A DNA stretch of 64,000 nt from Streptomyces sioyaensis (GCF_004122735.1 NZ_SDIF01000024.1:23386-87385), one strand, 5' to 3'; positions 50,505 to 60,302 are shown, counted from the first letter of the stretch. A program made the numbers and translations. Notes: generated by a model not told the origin, from the letters alone.

Positions 50505-51857
50505 TCACCTCACTTCGCGAGGAGTGACTCTCATCAGGAGGTTGGCGGGGTGGTTGGTAGATGTCATGACTCCCCGTACCTGCACCCCTGGGAGCGGCTC
50601 CAGACGCCACCGGCGCGCCAGGGCCGCGACCACCGTGGTCATTTCCGCGCGCGCGAACGATTCACCGATACACCTGTGCCTTCCGGCGCCGAAGGGAAGG
50701 AACGCGCCGCGGGGAGCGGCCTTCTGCCCGGGCAGCCAGCGGTCGGGATTAAACCTCAGGGGGTCGGGGAAGTGGTGCGGGTTCCGGTGCAGGACGAGGG
50801 CGCTGAACATGAACTCGGCACCTGGGGGAAACCGGTAGCCCGCGAGTTCGACCTCCGTGGTCGCTCGTCGCATCGTGACGCCTCCGGGGTTGCGCACGCG
50901 CAGCGCCTCGTCCACCACCCGCCGCGTGTATGGGAGATGGCCGAGGTGTGCGAACGAAGGCGTCTCTCCGCTCCTCGTCAGCAGCTCCTCGTGGAGTTCC
51001 CGGTCGACGGCGGGGTGCCGGCCCAGCTCGTGGAAGAGCCAAGCCAGCCCGCCTGCCGCTGTCTCCGTCCCGGCGACCAGCAGTGTGATGAGTTCGTCGT
51101 AGACCTGTTGGTCGGTCATGGTCTTTCCGCTGTCGGCGTCCTGGGCCTGCAGGAGCATCGACAGCAGGTCCGGCTGCTCGGCGGGGAGGCCGGTGCGCCG
51201 GGTGCGGATGAGGTGGTCGATGGCCCGGCGCAGCCGGTCGTGTGCGGCCGCGAGGCGGCGGTTGCCAGGAGTGGGGAGCTTCTGCCAAAGGCCGGTCGGA
51301 TCGATGGCCCGGTTGTACACGCCGCGGAGCACGACGGGCACGTCGTGGCGGATGTCCGCGGCCATGTGCTCGTCGAGTGCGGTCGAGAACAGCGTGGAGG
51401 TGACGATGGCGAGGGAGAGGTCAAACATCTCCTGGGTGACGTCGACGACCTGTCCGGCCTGCCAGGAGCCGACTCGTTCGTCGGCCAGTCGCGCCATGGC
51501 TCGCACGTAGTGATCGATCTGCCGGTGATGGAAGGCCGGCTGCATCAGGCGCCGCTGGCGGAGGTGGAAGGGCCCTTCGGAGGTGGCGAGGCCCTCGCCG
51601 AGGTAGTCGCGGAGCTTCTCGAAGGAGCGGCCCTTCGCGAAGTGGCCGGCGTCGGCGACCATCACGCGGTCGACGACCTCCGGTCCGGCGAGGACGTAGG
51701 TCGGTGTGGGGCCCAGGTAGACGGCCACGATCTGGTCGTACGCGGTGAGGGAATCGAGGAATTCCAGGGGGCGCCGCCACATTTCGAGTGCATGGCCGAT
51801 CAACGGAAGGCGTCCGGGAGCGGTGGGAGGAGTCGTGAGGCGAGCTGCGGTGGCCAT
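50505..51857 (-). CDS. Cytochrome P450 (pentalenene-oxygenase-like subgroup)
   Basis: 450 residues. I-helix AGTETAAG (normal acid-Thr pair), ExxR in ALRV region (EALR) and heme motif PFGAGRHRCIGESFA with Cys396. The Pro-rich N-terminus (TTPPTAPGRLPLIGHALEMW) and length resemble actinobacterial P450s of the terpene-modifying type rather than the short CYP105 group. No terpene synthase is adjacent. ATG at 51857 is preceded by AAGGAAGG. Divergent from the DUF2236-EF-hand gene. Confidence 0.92.
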   Translation of the reverse strand: MATAARLTTPPTAPGRLPLIGHALEMWRRPLEFLDSLTAYDQIVAVYLGPTPTYVLAGPEVVDRVMVADAGHFAKGRSFEKLRDYLGEGLATSEGPFHLRQRRLMQPAFHHRQIDHYVRAMARLADERVGSWQAGQVVDVTQEMFDLSLAIVTSTLFSTALDEHMAADIRHDVPVVLRGVYNRAIDPTGLWQKLPTPGNRRLAAAHDRLRRAIDHLIRTRRTGLPAEQPDLLSMLLQAQDADSGKTMTDQQVYDELITLLVAGTETAAGGLAWLFHELGRHPAVDRELHEELLTRSGETPSFAHLGHLPYTRRVVDEALRVRNPGGVTMRRATTEVELAGYRFPPGAEFMFSALVLHRNPHHFPDPLRFNPDRWLPGQKAAPRGAFLPFGAGRHRCIGESFARAEMTTVVAALARRWRLEPLPGVQVRGVMTSTNHPANLLMRVTPREVR

Positions 51858-52232
51858 ATGTGCCTTCCTTTGGCCGCGGGCCCGTGCCTGCCCGGCAACC
51901 GAGTAGTACTCCTCGGGACGTTACGGACCGGTGATGCGGGTGCAGGCGTTCGGGACACACCGGGAACCACCCGCCCGGCGACGTCCCCGCAGGTCGAGCA
52001 GTGCATGCATCACGGAAGGTAGCGCCATGGACACTCAGGGCGATACCTGGATCTCGGTCAGTCGAGGGCGCCGGGGGCTGGAATCAGCCTGCGGCGTGTC
52101 TCGGATGGGTGAATCCGGGAACCTGGCCGCTCCCGGATTCCGGTAGGACCGTTGGGCTGGGCGGATAGCCGGATGATCGCTCTTCGGGCGTCCCCTGCTC
52201 ATTTCCGTACACGTGCTTGAGGAGACGGCCCC
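51858..52232. promoter_or_regulatory. Divergent promoter region with 10-bp hairpin
   Basis: GAATCCGGGA (52111-52120) and TCCCGGATTC (52131-52140) form a perfect stem with 10-nt loop. A 40-codon open frame from 52027 has little support. The two divergent promoters must lie here. Confidence 0.5.
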
Positions 52233-53678
52233 TTGGCTACCGCTGATCTTCCTGGTCCTGATTCGCTGCTGCGCCGCACGCTGGGGGAGTGGCGGATCGG
52301 GTTGGTGGCGTGGCGGCTGCTGGTTCTGCAGACCGCGGATCCGGCGGTCGCCGCCGGCATGGCCAACTTCTCCACCTACCGCGCGCACCCGTGGCGGCGT
52401 ATCGAGCACACCATGGACAGCGGGAAGCGGCTGTTCTTCTCCGACCGTGAAGGGCTACGCCGTGAGGTTGCCCGTCTGGAGCGCACGCACCGCCGTCTGG
52501 CCGGGACCGACGAGCAGGGCAGGCCGTTCACAGCGTTGGACCCGGCGGTGCGGGTGTGGGTACTGGTCACCTTGTACGAGTGCATGACGGCGATGCGGGA
52601 ACTGTCCGGGCGCCCGCTGGCGCCGCCTGAACTGGATCAGATGTACGGAGAATTCCGTGCGGTGTGTACCGAGTTCGGCCTCTCCGACGACCTGCTCCCG
52701 GCCACGGCCGCGGACGTGCCCGCGTATATGGACCGCACGATCCGCGAGCGCCTCGAATACAGCGAACCCGTGCGCTACCTGCTCTTCGACATGCTCCGTG
52801 AAGCACCCGCACCCCGCCGCCTCGGCCACCTGAAGCCGGCCTGGCCGCTTGTGCGCACGGTCGCCGCCCACGTGATCGGTGCGCTGACCATCGCGGACCT
52901 GCCGGAAGCCCTCCGCGAGCGCTTCAACTTGCCCCGCACCCGCCGCGCGGCCCTGCTGTCCTTCGTCCTGCACCGTGGCATGCGCGTGCTGATGAATGCG
53001 CTGCCCGAGCACCGCCGCTACCGCACCCCACTGGTGGGCAACTCCTCGACTTCGCAGCCTCCCACCGCCTCCACCGACCGTCTTTCCCCGCCGGAGGCAA
53101 GCCCTGTCCGGCTTCCCGCACCACGCCGCCGCAAGGGTGCCGATTCCCGCCCGGCGCGTCTGCGGACCTTCTTCCGCCAGGTCCTCGACCAGACCGGCGA
53201 CGGCCGCATCAGCTCGGCCGATCTGCAGGCCATGGCGCACAACGTGTGCTGGCCGCTCGAACTCACCCCTGAGCGCGAAGCCCGCGTCTATGCCGCCTTC
53301 GAGACCTGGTGGCAGCACCTGCGGACTGGCATGGATGCTGACGACGACGGACAGGTGACCTGCGAGGAGTTCGTCACCGCCATGCTCACCGGGATCGACG
53401 CCGGGCCGGCCTATCTCGAGCAGGGGTTGCACGTCGCGGTGCGGGCGGTCTTCCACGCTGCGGACACTGACGGCAGCGGACACCTGTGCGCCGATGAGTA
53501 CCGCACGATCTTCGGCGGCTCCCGGGTCCACCCCGCCGAACTCAACCACGGCTTCCGCCAGCTCGACCACGATGGAGACGGCCGCATCACCGAAGAGGAA
53601 TTCGTCCAGGCCTTCACCGACTACTTCACCGCCCGCACCGACAACACGGCCGGCAGTCAACTCCTCGGACGCCCATAG
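52233..53678 (+). CDS. DUF2236-like oxygenase domain fused to four EF-hands
   Basis: 481 residues. Residues about 15-265 resemble the DUF2236/MpaB oxygenase family (NFSTYRAHPWRRIEHT, RLERTHRRLAGTDEQGRPFT, ALDPAVRVWVLVTLYECM). The usual WVH histidine reads WVL (Leu111). After a Pro/Ser linker (about 270-305) four calcium loops follow: DQTGDGRISSAD (319), DADDDGQVTCEE (368), DTDGSGHLCADE (411) and DHDGDGRITEEE (445). TTG at 52233 with GGAG 8 bases upstream. Calcium-dependent regulation of an oxygenase-like domain is a hypothesis; the fusion itself is plain. Confidence 0.82.
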   Translation: MATADLPGPDSLLRRTLGEWRIGLVAWRLLVLQTADPAVAAGMANFSTYRAHPWRRIEHTMDSGKRLFFSDREGLRREVARLERTHRRLAGTDEQGRPFTALDPAVRVWVLVTLYECMTAMRELSGRPLAPPELDQMYGEFRAVCTEFGLSDDLLPATAADVPAYMDRTIRERLEYSEPVRYLLFDMLREAPAPRRLGHLKPAWPLVRTVAAHVIGALTIADLPEALRERFNLPRTRRAALLSFVLHRGMRVLMNALPEHRRYRTPLVGNSSTSQPPTASTDRLSPPEASPVRLPAPRRRKGADSRPARLRTFFRQVLDQTGDGRISSADLQAMAHNVCWPLELTPEREARVYAAFETWWQHLRTGMDADDDGQVTCEEFVTAMLTGIDAGPAYLEQGLHVAVRAVFHAADTDGSGHLCADEYRTIFGGSRVHPAELNHGFRQLDHDGDGRITEEEFVQAFTDYFTARTDNTAGSQLLGRP

Positions 53679-53721
53679 CTGCCGATGCGGGCGTGGCACC
53701 GGACGGCCGACTGTTCCGGAA

Positions 53722-54039
53722 CATGGCGGCAATTATGTAGACGCCTCGGCGTATGGCACGACGTGGGCGCGGGCGAGGAAAGGCGCCCTGACTCGGACGG
53801 AGCGGGCCTCCGGCCTGGCCAAGCGGCCCTACGACCTTCGCCACGCCGGGATCTCCTTCTGGCTGTACTCCGGTGTGGACCCAGCCGAGTGTGCTCGGCG
53901 TGCGGGCCAGAGCATCGAGGTCCTCTTCCGCCACTATGCCAAGTTCCTGGACGGCGTCCGGGAGCAGGCCAATCGTCTCATCGAGCAGTCCATGCAGGAG
54001 TGGGACCGCGTCAGCCAGGGCGCGGCGCCCGCTGGGTAA
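53722..54039 (+). pseudogene. Tyrosine-recombinase C-terminal remnant 2
   Basis: RPYDLRHAGISFWLYSGVDP, then AGQSIEVLFRHYAKFLDGVRE and ANRLIEQ: the C-terminal catalytic block (HxxR and Tyr) of a site-specific integrase, in frame to 54039. No N-terminus or start codon; upstream sequence is the end of the EF-hand gene. Same family and orientation as the remnant at 45437. No attachment site or tRNA was seen beside it. Confidence 0.8.
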
Positions 54040-54151
54040 GTGTGCCGTTTGGTCCGTGACCGGTCCGGGAGCGCTGGTCAGGATCGGGATACCGGTGGGG
54101 AGAAACTGGGAGGTATAGCCTCTATCGGCGTTCGCTCCAGGCAGGCCGAGC

Positions 54152-54191
54152 GAAAGGCGCCCGAGTGGAAAGGCCAGGTCAGGCGCCTTTC
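54152..54191. terminator. Bidirectional hairpin terminator
   Basis: GAAAGGCGCC (54152-54161) and GGCGCCTTTC (54182-54191), a perfect 10-bp stem ending in a short T run, between the integrase remnant and the aldehyde dehydrogenase stop. Confidence 0.7.
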
Positions 54192-54199
54192 TTCGTGGC

Positions 54200-55723
54200 T
54201 TAGAAGAACCCCAGCTTCTTCGGCGAGTAGCTCACCAGCAGGTTCTTCGTCTGCTGATAGTGGTCCAGCATCATCTTGTGGGTTTCCCTGCCGATTCCGG
54301 ACTGCTTGTAGCCGCCGAAGGCGGCGTGGGCCGGGTAGGCGTGGTAGCAGTTGGTCCATACGCGGCCGGCCTGGATGGCGCGGCCCGCGCGGTAGGCGGT
54401 GGAGCCGTCGCGGGTCCAGACGCCGGCGCCCAGGCCGTACAGGGTGTCGTTGGCGATGCCGATGGCGTCCTCGAAGTCGGAGAACGGGGCCACGGCCACC
54501 ACGGGGCCGAAGATCTCCTCCTGGAAGACCCGCATGCCGTTGTTGCCCTCGAAGATGGTCGGCCGGACGTAGTAGCCGCCCTCCAACTCGCCGCCCAGTT
54601 CGGCCCGGGAGCCGCCGGTCAGGATGCGGGCGCCCTCCTTCTGGCCGATGTCCAGGTAGGAGAGGATCTTCTCCAGCTGGTCGTTGGAGGCCTGGGCGCC
54701 GATCATCGTGTCGGTGTCCAGCGGGTGTCCCTGGACGATCTTCTCGGTACGGGCCACCCCGGCCGCCAGGAAGTCGTCGTAGTGCCCGCCCTGGATCAGC
54801 GCCCGGGACGGGCAGGTGCACACCTCGCCCTGGTTGAGGGCGAACATGGTGAAGCCTTCCAGCGCCTTGTCGTGGAAGTCGTCCGCCTTCGACGAGACGT
54901 CGTCGAAGAAGATGTTGGGGCTCTTGCCGCCCAGTTCGAGCGTCACCGGCCGCAGATGCTCGGACGCGTACTGCATGATGAGGCGGCCGGTGGTGGTCTC
55001 GCCGGTGAAGGCGACCTTCGCGACCCGGGGACTGGAGGCCAGCGGCTTTCCGGCCTCCGCGCCGAAGCCGTTGACGATGTTGACCACGCCCGGCGGCAGC
55101 AGATCGGCGATCAGGCTCATCCAGAAGTGCACCGAAACGGGGGTCTGTTCGGCCGGCTTGAGGACCACGGCGTTGCCGGCGGCCAGCGCGGGGGCGAGCT
55201 TCCAGGTCGCCATCAGGATCGGGAAGTTCCAGGGGATGATCTGGGCGACCACCCCGAGCGGTTCGTGGAAGTGGTAGGCCACGGTGTCCCCGTCGATCTC
55301 CGACAGGGAGCCTTCCTGCGCGCGGATGGCGCCCGCGAAGTAGCGGAAGTGGTCGATGGCGAGCGGGATGTCGGCGGCCAGGGACTCCCGTACGGGCTTG
55401 CCGTTCTCCCAGCTCTCCGCGACCGCCAGCTGCTCCAGGTTCTGCTCCATCCGGTCGGCGATCTTGTTGAGGACGGCGGCGCGTTCGGCGGCGGGGGTGC
55501 GGGCCCAGCCGGGCGCGGCCGCGTGGGCGGCGTCGAGGGCCCGCTCGACGTCCTCGGCCGTGCCCCGGGCGACCTCCGTGAACGGCTGCCCGTTGACCGG
55601 CGTCGGATTCTCGAAGTACCGGCCCAGCGCCGGCGCGACGAACTCGCCGCCGATCCAGTGGTCGTAGCGGGGCAGGTAGCTCATGACGGCGTCGGCGGAA
55701 CCCGGGCTGGCGTAACGGGCCAT
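54200..55723 (-). CDS. NAD-dependent aldehyde dehydrogenase
   Basis: 507 residues. Catalytic Cys in [11 protein letters not shown] and general-base Glu in LELGGKSPN; the cofactor motif [10 protein letters not shown] is present. Highly like acetaldehyde/aldehyde dehydrogenases (ExaC/AldB type). ATG at 55723 with GGGAGG 7 bases upstream. Oxidises aldehydes to acids with NAD+. The divergent-in-order neighbour is a GAF regulator on the same strand, 67 bp upstream, probably controlling it. Confidence 0.93.
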   Translation of the reverse strand: MARYASPGSADAVMSYLPRYDHWIGGEFVAPALGRYFENPTPVNGQPFTEVARGTAEDVERALDAAHAAAPGWARTPAAERAAVLNKIADRMEQNLEQLAVAESWENGKPVRESLAADIPLAIDHFRYFAGAIRAQEGSLSEIDGDTVAYHFHEPLGVVAQIIPWNFPILMATWKLAPALAAGNAVVLKPAEQTPVSVHFWMSLIADLLPPGVVNIVNGFGAEAGKPLASSPRVAKVAFTGETTTGRLIMQYASEHLRPVTLELGGKSPNIFFDDVSSKADDFHDKALEGFTMFALNQGEVCTCPSRALIQGGHYDDFLAAGVARTEKIVQGHPLDTDTMIGAQASNDQLEKILSYLDIGQKEGARILTGGSRAELGGELEGGYYVRPTIFEGNNGMRVFQEEIFGPVVAVAPFSDFEDAIGIANDTLYGLGAGVWTRDGSTAYRAGRAIQAGRVWTNCYHAYPAHAAFGGYKQSGIGRETHKMMLDHYQQTKNLLVSYSPKKLGFF

Positions 55724-55789
55724 GGGGCGGCCTCCCAATCGCTCTCGGCGCGGTGCCCGCCACTCCCTGCGACGGGCGATGTGCGCAGG

Positions 55790-57112
55790 CTAGGGCCGCG
55801 GAGGTTGCGGGAAGGTTGCGACGCGCACGGGAACGGGGGCCTTTGCTCCGGCCCGGGAATCGCCGGTCAGGCCGTATGCGGCGCGCAGCCGGTCGGCCGC
55901 GGCCATCGGTGCGGCGCGGGCCGGGGAGCGCTCCGGCAGGGCGTCCACCAGGGCTTCCCAGATCGTCAGGTCGTCCTCGCCCCAGGGGGTGCGTGACCAC
56001 TCGCGGAGCAGACCGGGGTCGTGCGCGCCGAGCACCGCGCACCGTGTCCGGTCCTCCAGCGCGCCGCGCAGCCGCTGGATGCCCGGTGCCTCCGACAGCG
56101 GCAGCAGCGGACCGCGGTAAGCGGCCAGCGCGGAGTGCACCTCGTCGGCCGCCAACGCCTCCTCGACCGTGCGCACATCGGTCTCGACGGGCCGGCTGAG
56201 CCGGTACGGACGGGAGTGCAGCAGGGTGCCGACGAGCTGCCGCAGCCGGGACAGCTCGGCCCGCAGCGTCACCGGGCGCACCGCGCGCTCGCCGTACAGC
56301 AGCACCGAGAGCTGATCGCCCGTGAGCCCCTCGGGGTGCTCGGCCAGCAGCACCAGGATCTCGCTGTGCCGCCGGCCGAGCCGCAGCCGCTCGCCGTCCA
56401 CGACCAGCAGCGCCTCGTCCCGGCCGAGCGCCGACAGACACACGCCCCACTCCGGTACGCCGGCGGCGAGATGAGCCTCCGCGGCGCGTGCGGTGGCCTG
56501 CACCAGGGCCAGGCTGTGCGGGCTCGCCAGATGGTCGCCGCCGGTGATGTCCACCGCGCCCAGCAGCCGCCCGGTCCGCGGATCGTGCAGGGGAGCGGCC
56601 GCGCAGGTCCAGCGCTGCACCTGCCGGTTGTAGTGTTCGGCGGCGAAGATCTGGACGGCGTGATCGGCGGCGAGGGCGGTGCCCGGGGCGTTGGTGCCGG
56701 CGTGCCGCTCGTCCCAGCGGGCGCCGACGACGAAGTTCATCCGCTCGGCGCTGCGCCGCACCCCGCGGTGCCCCTCCACCCACAGCAGCCGTCCCTGCGG
56801 ATCGCAGACGGCCAGCAGATGGGCGCCGTCCTGCGCGAAGCTCCCCAGCAGCTCCCGGAAGACGGGCATGGCGCGGGCGAGCGGATGCCCGTCCCGGTAG
56901 GCGCCCAGCGCGGGCTCGTCCAGCTCGATGGGTGCGGCGCCGTCCGCTGCGGCGTGGGCGTCCGCGGAGCGGCGCCAGGAGTCGGCGACCACTCGGCGCA
57001 CCGGCGGTGCGACGGTGCCGTCGGCCAGGAAGGCCGCATGGGCCCGGCGCACCGTGCGGGTGCGCTCCACCGGATCGGCACCGGCCTCCATCGCCAGCCA
57101 AGGGTTGACCAC
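55790..57112 (-). CDS. GAF-domain transcriptional regulator (AcoR-like)
   Basis: 440 residues. ADSWRRSADAHA and a GAF region (AVCDPQGRLLWVEGHRG, HAGTNAPGTALAADH) match acetoin/aldehyde-responsive activators, but the sigma54 AAA+ domain is replaced by a C-terminal winged-helix-like region (about 265-360). GTG at 57112 with GAGAGG 6 bases upstream. Immediately upstream of the aldehyde dehydrogenase, so it is probably its aldehyde sensor. Confidence 0.82.
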   Translation of the reverse strand: MVNPWLAMEAGADPVERTRTVRRAHAAFLADGTVAPPVRRVVADSWRRSADAHAAADGAAPIELDEPALGAYRDGHPLARAMPVFRELLGSFAQDGAHLLAVCDPQGRLLWVEGHRGVRRSAERMNFVVGARWDERHAGTNAPGTALAADHAVQIFAAEHYNRQVQRWTCAAAPLHDPRTGRLLGAVDITGGDHLASPHSLALVQATARAAEAHLAAGVPEWGVCLSALGRDEALLVVDGERLRLGRRHSEILVLLAEHPEGLTGDQLSVLLYGERAVRPVTLRAELSRLRQLVGTLLHSRPYRLSRPVETDVRTVEEALAADEVHSALAAYRGPLLPLSEAPGIQRLRGALEDRTRCAVLGAHDPGLLREWSRTPWGEDDLTIWEALVDALPERSPARAAPMAAADRLRAAYGLTGDSRAGAKAPVPVRVATFPQPPRP

Positions 57113-57306
57113 GTGACACCTCTCCGATGCGGCTCCTGCTCCCAGGATCTGTCGTCGAACTCCCGCCTGCCGCGCGGCGCCCGGCAACGACAGGTCCTTG
57201 GGCCGATGGTGCTCGTACGGAGCCCAGCCGTAAACCCCACGGGGGCGCGCACGCCGGGCTCGCGCACCGCCCGTCGGTGATCGCCCGGGCGCCTGTCGTG
57301 GTGGTC

Positions 57307-57334
57307 GGTGGCCGGTGGCCGGTGGCCGGTGGCC
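57307..57334. repeat. Four perfect GGTGGCC heptamers
   Basis: Four tandem copies followed by GGTGCC in the gap between the chitinase end and the GAF-regulator start. Confidence 0.9.
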
Positions 57335-57482
57335 GGTGCCGCCCCACCGCCCTTCTCCCGGCCCGCGCTGGGCTCCCTCCGGGGCGCCGCCGCGCGGCCG
57401 TTCCGTACGCGGCGGCCGGGCGGATACGGCGGCCGGGCGGGAGACACCGCCTCCCGCCCGGCCGGTTCGTGTCGTCTCCGTG

Positions 57483-58784
57483 CTACCTGATCGCCTTGAT
57501 CAGCTCGCCGCTCGCGGTGTCGCCGCTCAGTTCCCAGAAGAACGTGCCGCCCAGGCCCTGGGCGTCCTTGAAGGCCATCTTGCTGCCGATGGTCTGCGGG
57601 GTGTCATAGCTCCACCACTGGTCGCCGCACTTGGCGTAGGCGGTGCCGCCCACCGTGCCGGTGGCCGGGCAGCGGGTCTTGAGCACCTTGTAGTCGTCGA
57701 TGCCGGCCTCGTACTTGCCCGGTGCCGCACCGGTCGCCGTGCCGCCCGGAGCGTCCTGGGTGACGCCTGACCAGCCGCGGCCGTAGAAGCCGATGCCCAG
57801 CAGCAGCTTGGCCGCCGGCACGCCGAGGCTCTTGAGCTTGGTGACGGTGTCGGTGGTGTTGAAGCCGGCCTTCGGAATGCCGTGGTACGAGGTGAGCGGG
57901 GAGTGCGGGGCCGTCGGGCCCTTGGCGTCCCAGGCGCCGAAGTAGTCGTAGGTCATCGGGTTGTACCAGTCGACGTACTGGGCCGCGCCCGCGTAGTCGG
58001 CGGCGTCCATCTTCCCGCCGGCCGAGGCGTCCGCGGTGATCGCCGCGGTCACCAGATCGTTCCGGCCGAACTTCGACCGCAGCGCCCGCATGACCCCGGT
58101 GAAGGCGTCCTTGCCGCTGGTGTCGCAGGTCAGGCCGCAGGCGTTGGGATATTCCCAGTCGATGTCGATGCCGTCGAAGACATCCGACCAGCGCTTGTCC
58201 TCGACCAGGTCCAGGCAGGACTGGGCGAACGCGTCGGGGTTCTTGGCGGCCTCGGTGAAGCCGCCCGACCAGGTCCAGCCGCCGAACGACCAGATCACCT
58301 TCAGGCCCGGGTGCAGCTTCTTGAGCTTGCGCAGCTGGTTGAAGTTGCCGCGCAGGGCGCCGTTGTCCCAGGTGTCCGCGGTGCCGTCGACGCTCTGGTC
58401 GGCGGTGTACGCCTTGTCGTAGTCGGCGTAGGAGTCACCGATGGCGCACTTGCCGCCCTGGACATTGCCGAAGGCGTAGTTGATGTGGGTCAGCTTGGCC
58501 GCCGACCCCGAGGTCTCGATGTTCTTGACGTGGTAATTGCGGTCGTAGACACCCCAGTTGGTGAAGTATCCGACGACCTTGTTGCCCGCGGCGGCCGGTG
58601 CCGTCCCGGTCGCCGCGGCCGTGGACGGGTGGTGCGCGGTGCGGGCGCCGGTGGGGACGGCGGAGGCGGGTCCGGCGAGCAGGGTGCCGGACAGCGCCGC
58701 CGTACACAGCGCGGTGGCGGCGGCGATCAGTCTGCGTGGGGCGATCAGTCTGTGTGGGGAGTGCGTCCGGGGCGGTCTGAGCAT
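57483..58784 (-). CDS. Secreted family 18 chitinase
   Basis: 433 residues. Signal peptide (basic start, LIAAATALCTAALSGTLLAG, then PASA). GH18 catalytic barrel: VIWSFGGWTWSGG and DGIDIDWEYP (DxxDxDxE with the acid Glu), and later MTYDYFGAWD. No separate chitin-binding domain is visible. ATG at 58784 with GAGGAGA 7-13 bases upstream; a longer in-frame start at 58898 lacks one. Degrades chitin outside the cell; DasR-type operators lie upstream. Confidence 0.93.
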   Translation of the reverse strand: MLRPPRTHSPHRLIAPRRLIAAATALCTAALSGTLLAGPASAVPTGARTAHHPSTAAATGTAPAAAGNKVVGYFTNWGVYDRNYHVKNIETSGSAAKLTHINYAFGNVQGGKCAIGDSYADYDKAYTADQSVDGTADTWDNGALRGNFNQLRKLKKLHPGLKVIWSFGGWTWSGGFTEAAKNPDAFAQSCLDLVEDKRWSDVFDGIDIDWEYPNACGLTCDTSGKDAFTGVMRALRSKFGRNDLVTAAITADASAGGKMDAADYAGAAQYVDWYNPMTYDYFGAWDAKGPTAPHSPLTSYHGIPKAGFNTTDTVTKLKSLGVPAAKLLLGIGFYGRGWSGVTQDAPGGTATGAAPGKYEAGIDDYKVLKTRCPATGTVGGTAYAKCGDQWWSYDTPQTIGSKMAFKDAQGLGGTFFWELSGDTASGELIKAIR

Positions 58785-58875
58785 GTCGTCTCTCCTCGGA
58801 GGGGGCGAGGGATGGTGCCTGACCTGACCTGCGTTCCGAATTGGCATGAACGCGTTGAACATGGCAGGAAAGGTA

Positions 58876-58910
58876 GAAGGACTAGACCAGTGCGTCAATG
58901 GTTCGGACCA
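58876..58910 (-). promoter_or_regulatory. DasR-like operators of the chitinase
   Basis: GGACTAGACCAG (58879-58890) and TGGTTCGGACCA (58899-58910) are 12-mers spaced 20 bp, both close to TGGTCTAGACCA. The 16-mer at 58876-58891 matches the dre consensus at 12 of 16 positions. Similar paired repeats precede other Streptomyces chitinase genes, so N-acetylglucosamine/DasR control is likely. Confidence 0.7.
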
Positions 58911-59129
58911 ATTTCCCGGCCGCGGGGAACGAGGCCCGATCCCCGCGGCCGGTGATGATCAACCCGTGACGCGGAGCCTCCGATCGGGCATACTCCTAGC
59001 GCCACAGTCGCAGGTCATCGCCTTCCGAGACCCGGAAAGCGATCATCGGACCGGCATTATGGAAACCGGCGCCGCCGCCCACCCCGCGCGCGTGTCGCCG
59101 CAGCGCCCGACAGGGAGGAGAGCGCCGCC

Positions 59130-60302
59130 ATGACCGAGTACGGCCCCCGGCCGGTGGACCGCAGGTTGCCCACGGAGGAAGCCCGCGATCTGCTGACACT
59201 CGTACGCGAGCTCGCCGAGCGCGAGATCAGGCCCACGGCGGGCGAGGAAGAGGAGGCCGGCCGCTTCCCGCGCGAGACCTTCACCCTGCTGTCGGAGTCC
59301 GGTCTGCTCTCGCTGCCCTACGACGAGGAATTCGGCGGCGGTGGCCAGCCCTACGAGGTCTACCTCCAGGTCGTGGAGGAACTCGCCGCCGCCCGGCTCA
59401 CCGTCGGCCTCGGCGTCAGCGTGCACACCCTCGCGTGTCATGCCCTGGCCGGATTCGGCACCAAGGAGCAGCGCGCCGAGCACCTTCCGGACATGCTCGG
59501 CGGCGGCCTCCTCGGGGCGTACTGCCTCTCCGAGCCCTCCTCGGGCTCCGACGCCGCGTCCCTGACCACCCGGGCCACCCGGGACGGGGACACCTGGACC
59601 CTGGAGGGCACCAAGGCCTGGACCACCCACGGCGGTGTGGCCGACTTCTACACCGTGCTGGCCCGTACCGGCGGCAGCGGCGCCCATGGCATCACCGCCT
59701 TCCTGGTCCCCGGCGACGCCGAGGGGCTGAGCGCCGCGGCGCCCGAGCGCAAGATGGGCATGAAGGGCTCCCCGACGGCCCAGCTGCACTTCGACGCCGT
59801 CCGCGTCCCCGACGCCCGCCGCCTCGGGGACGAGGGCCAGGGGTTCGCCATCGCGCTGTCCGCCCTGGATTCCGGGCGCCTGGGCATCGCGGCCTGTGCC
59901 GTCGGCGTCGCCCAGGCGGCGCTGGACGAGGCGCTCGCGTACACCGCCGAACGGCAGCAATTCGGGCGCCCGATCCTCGACTTCCAGGGTCTGCGCTTCA
60001 TGCTCGCCGACATGGCCACCCAGATCGAGGCGGGCCGCGCGCTCTACCTCACCGCCGCCCGGCTGCGCGACGCCGGTCTGCCGTTCTCCAAGGAGGCGGC
60101 GATGGCCAAGCTGTTCTGCACGGACACCGCGATGCGGGTGACCACCGACGCCGTCCAGCTCCTCGGCGGCTACGGCTACACCCTCGACTTCCCGGCCGAG
60201 CGCTATATGCGCGAGGCCAAGGTCCTGCAGATCGTCGAGGGCACCAACCAGATCCAGCGGATGGTCATCGCCAGGCATCTCGCGGGGCCGGAAACGCGCT
60301 GA
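59130..60302 (+). CDS. Acyl-CoA dehydrogenase
   Basis: 390 residues, full length. FAD-binding YCLSEPSSGSDAA and WTTHGG, the catalytic-Glu/QIQRM segment in IVEGTNQIQ, and RQQFGRPI of the C-terminal domain. ATG at 59130 with GGAGGAG 7-13 bases upstream. Oxidises an acyl-CoA to the enoyl-CoA. Followed by a strong hairpin, then an unrelated two-gene unit. Confidence 0.94.
   Translation: MTEYGPRPVDRRLPTEEARDLLTLVRELAEREIRPTAGEEEEAGRFPRETFTLLSESGLLSLPYDEEFGGGGQPYEVYLQVVEELAAARLTVGLGVSVHTLACHALAGFGTKEQRAEHLPDMLGGGLLGAYCLSEPSSGSDAASLTTRATRDGDTWTLEGTKAWTTHGGVADFYTVLARTGGSGAHGITAFLVPGDAEGLSAAAPERKMGMKGSPTAQLHFDAVRVPDARRLGDEGQGFAIALSALDSGRLGIAACAVGVAQAALDEALAYTAERQQFGRPILDFQGLRFMLADMATQIEAGRALYLTAARLRDAGLPFSKEAAMAKLFCTDTAMRVTTDAVQLLGGYGYTLDFPAERYMREAKVLQIVEGTNQIQRMVIARHLAGPETR

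Noticed and set aside
50505..53678. Terpene biosynthetic cluster
   Set aside because: A P450 of this type alone is insufficient; no terpene synthase or prenyltransferase motif is present in the window.
54078..57347. 1089-codon minus-strand open frame spanning aldehyde dehydrogenase and its regulator
   Set aside because: Composition is Arg/Ala/Pro-rich shadow coding; the real genes are in other frames with full motifs.
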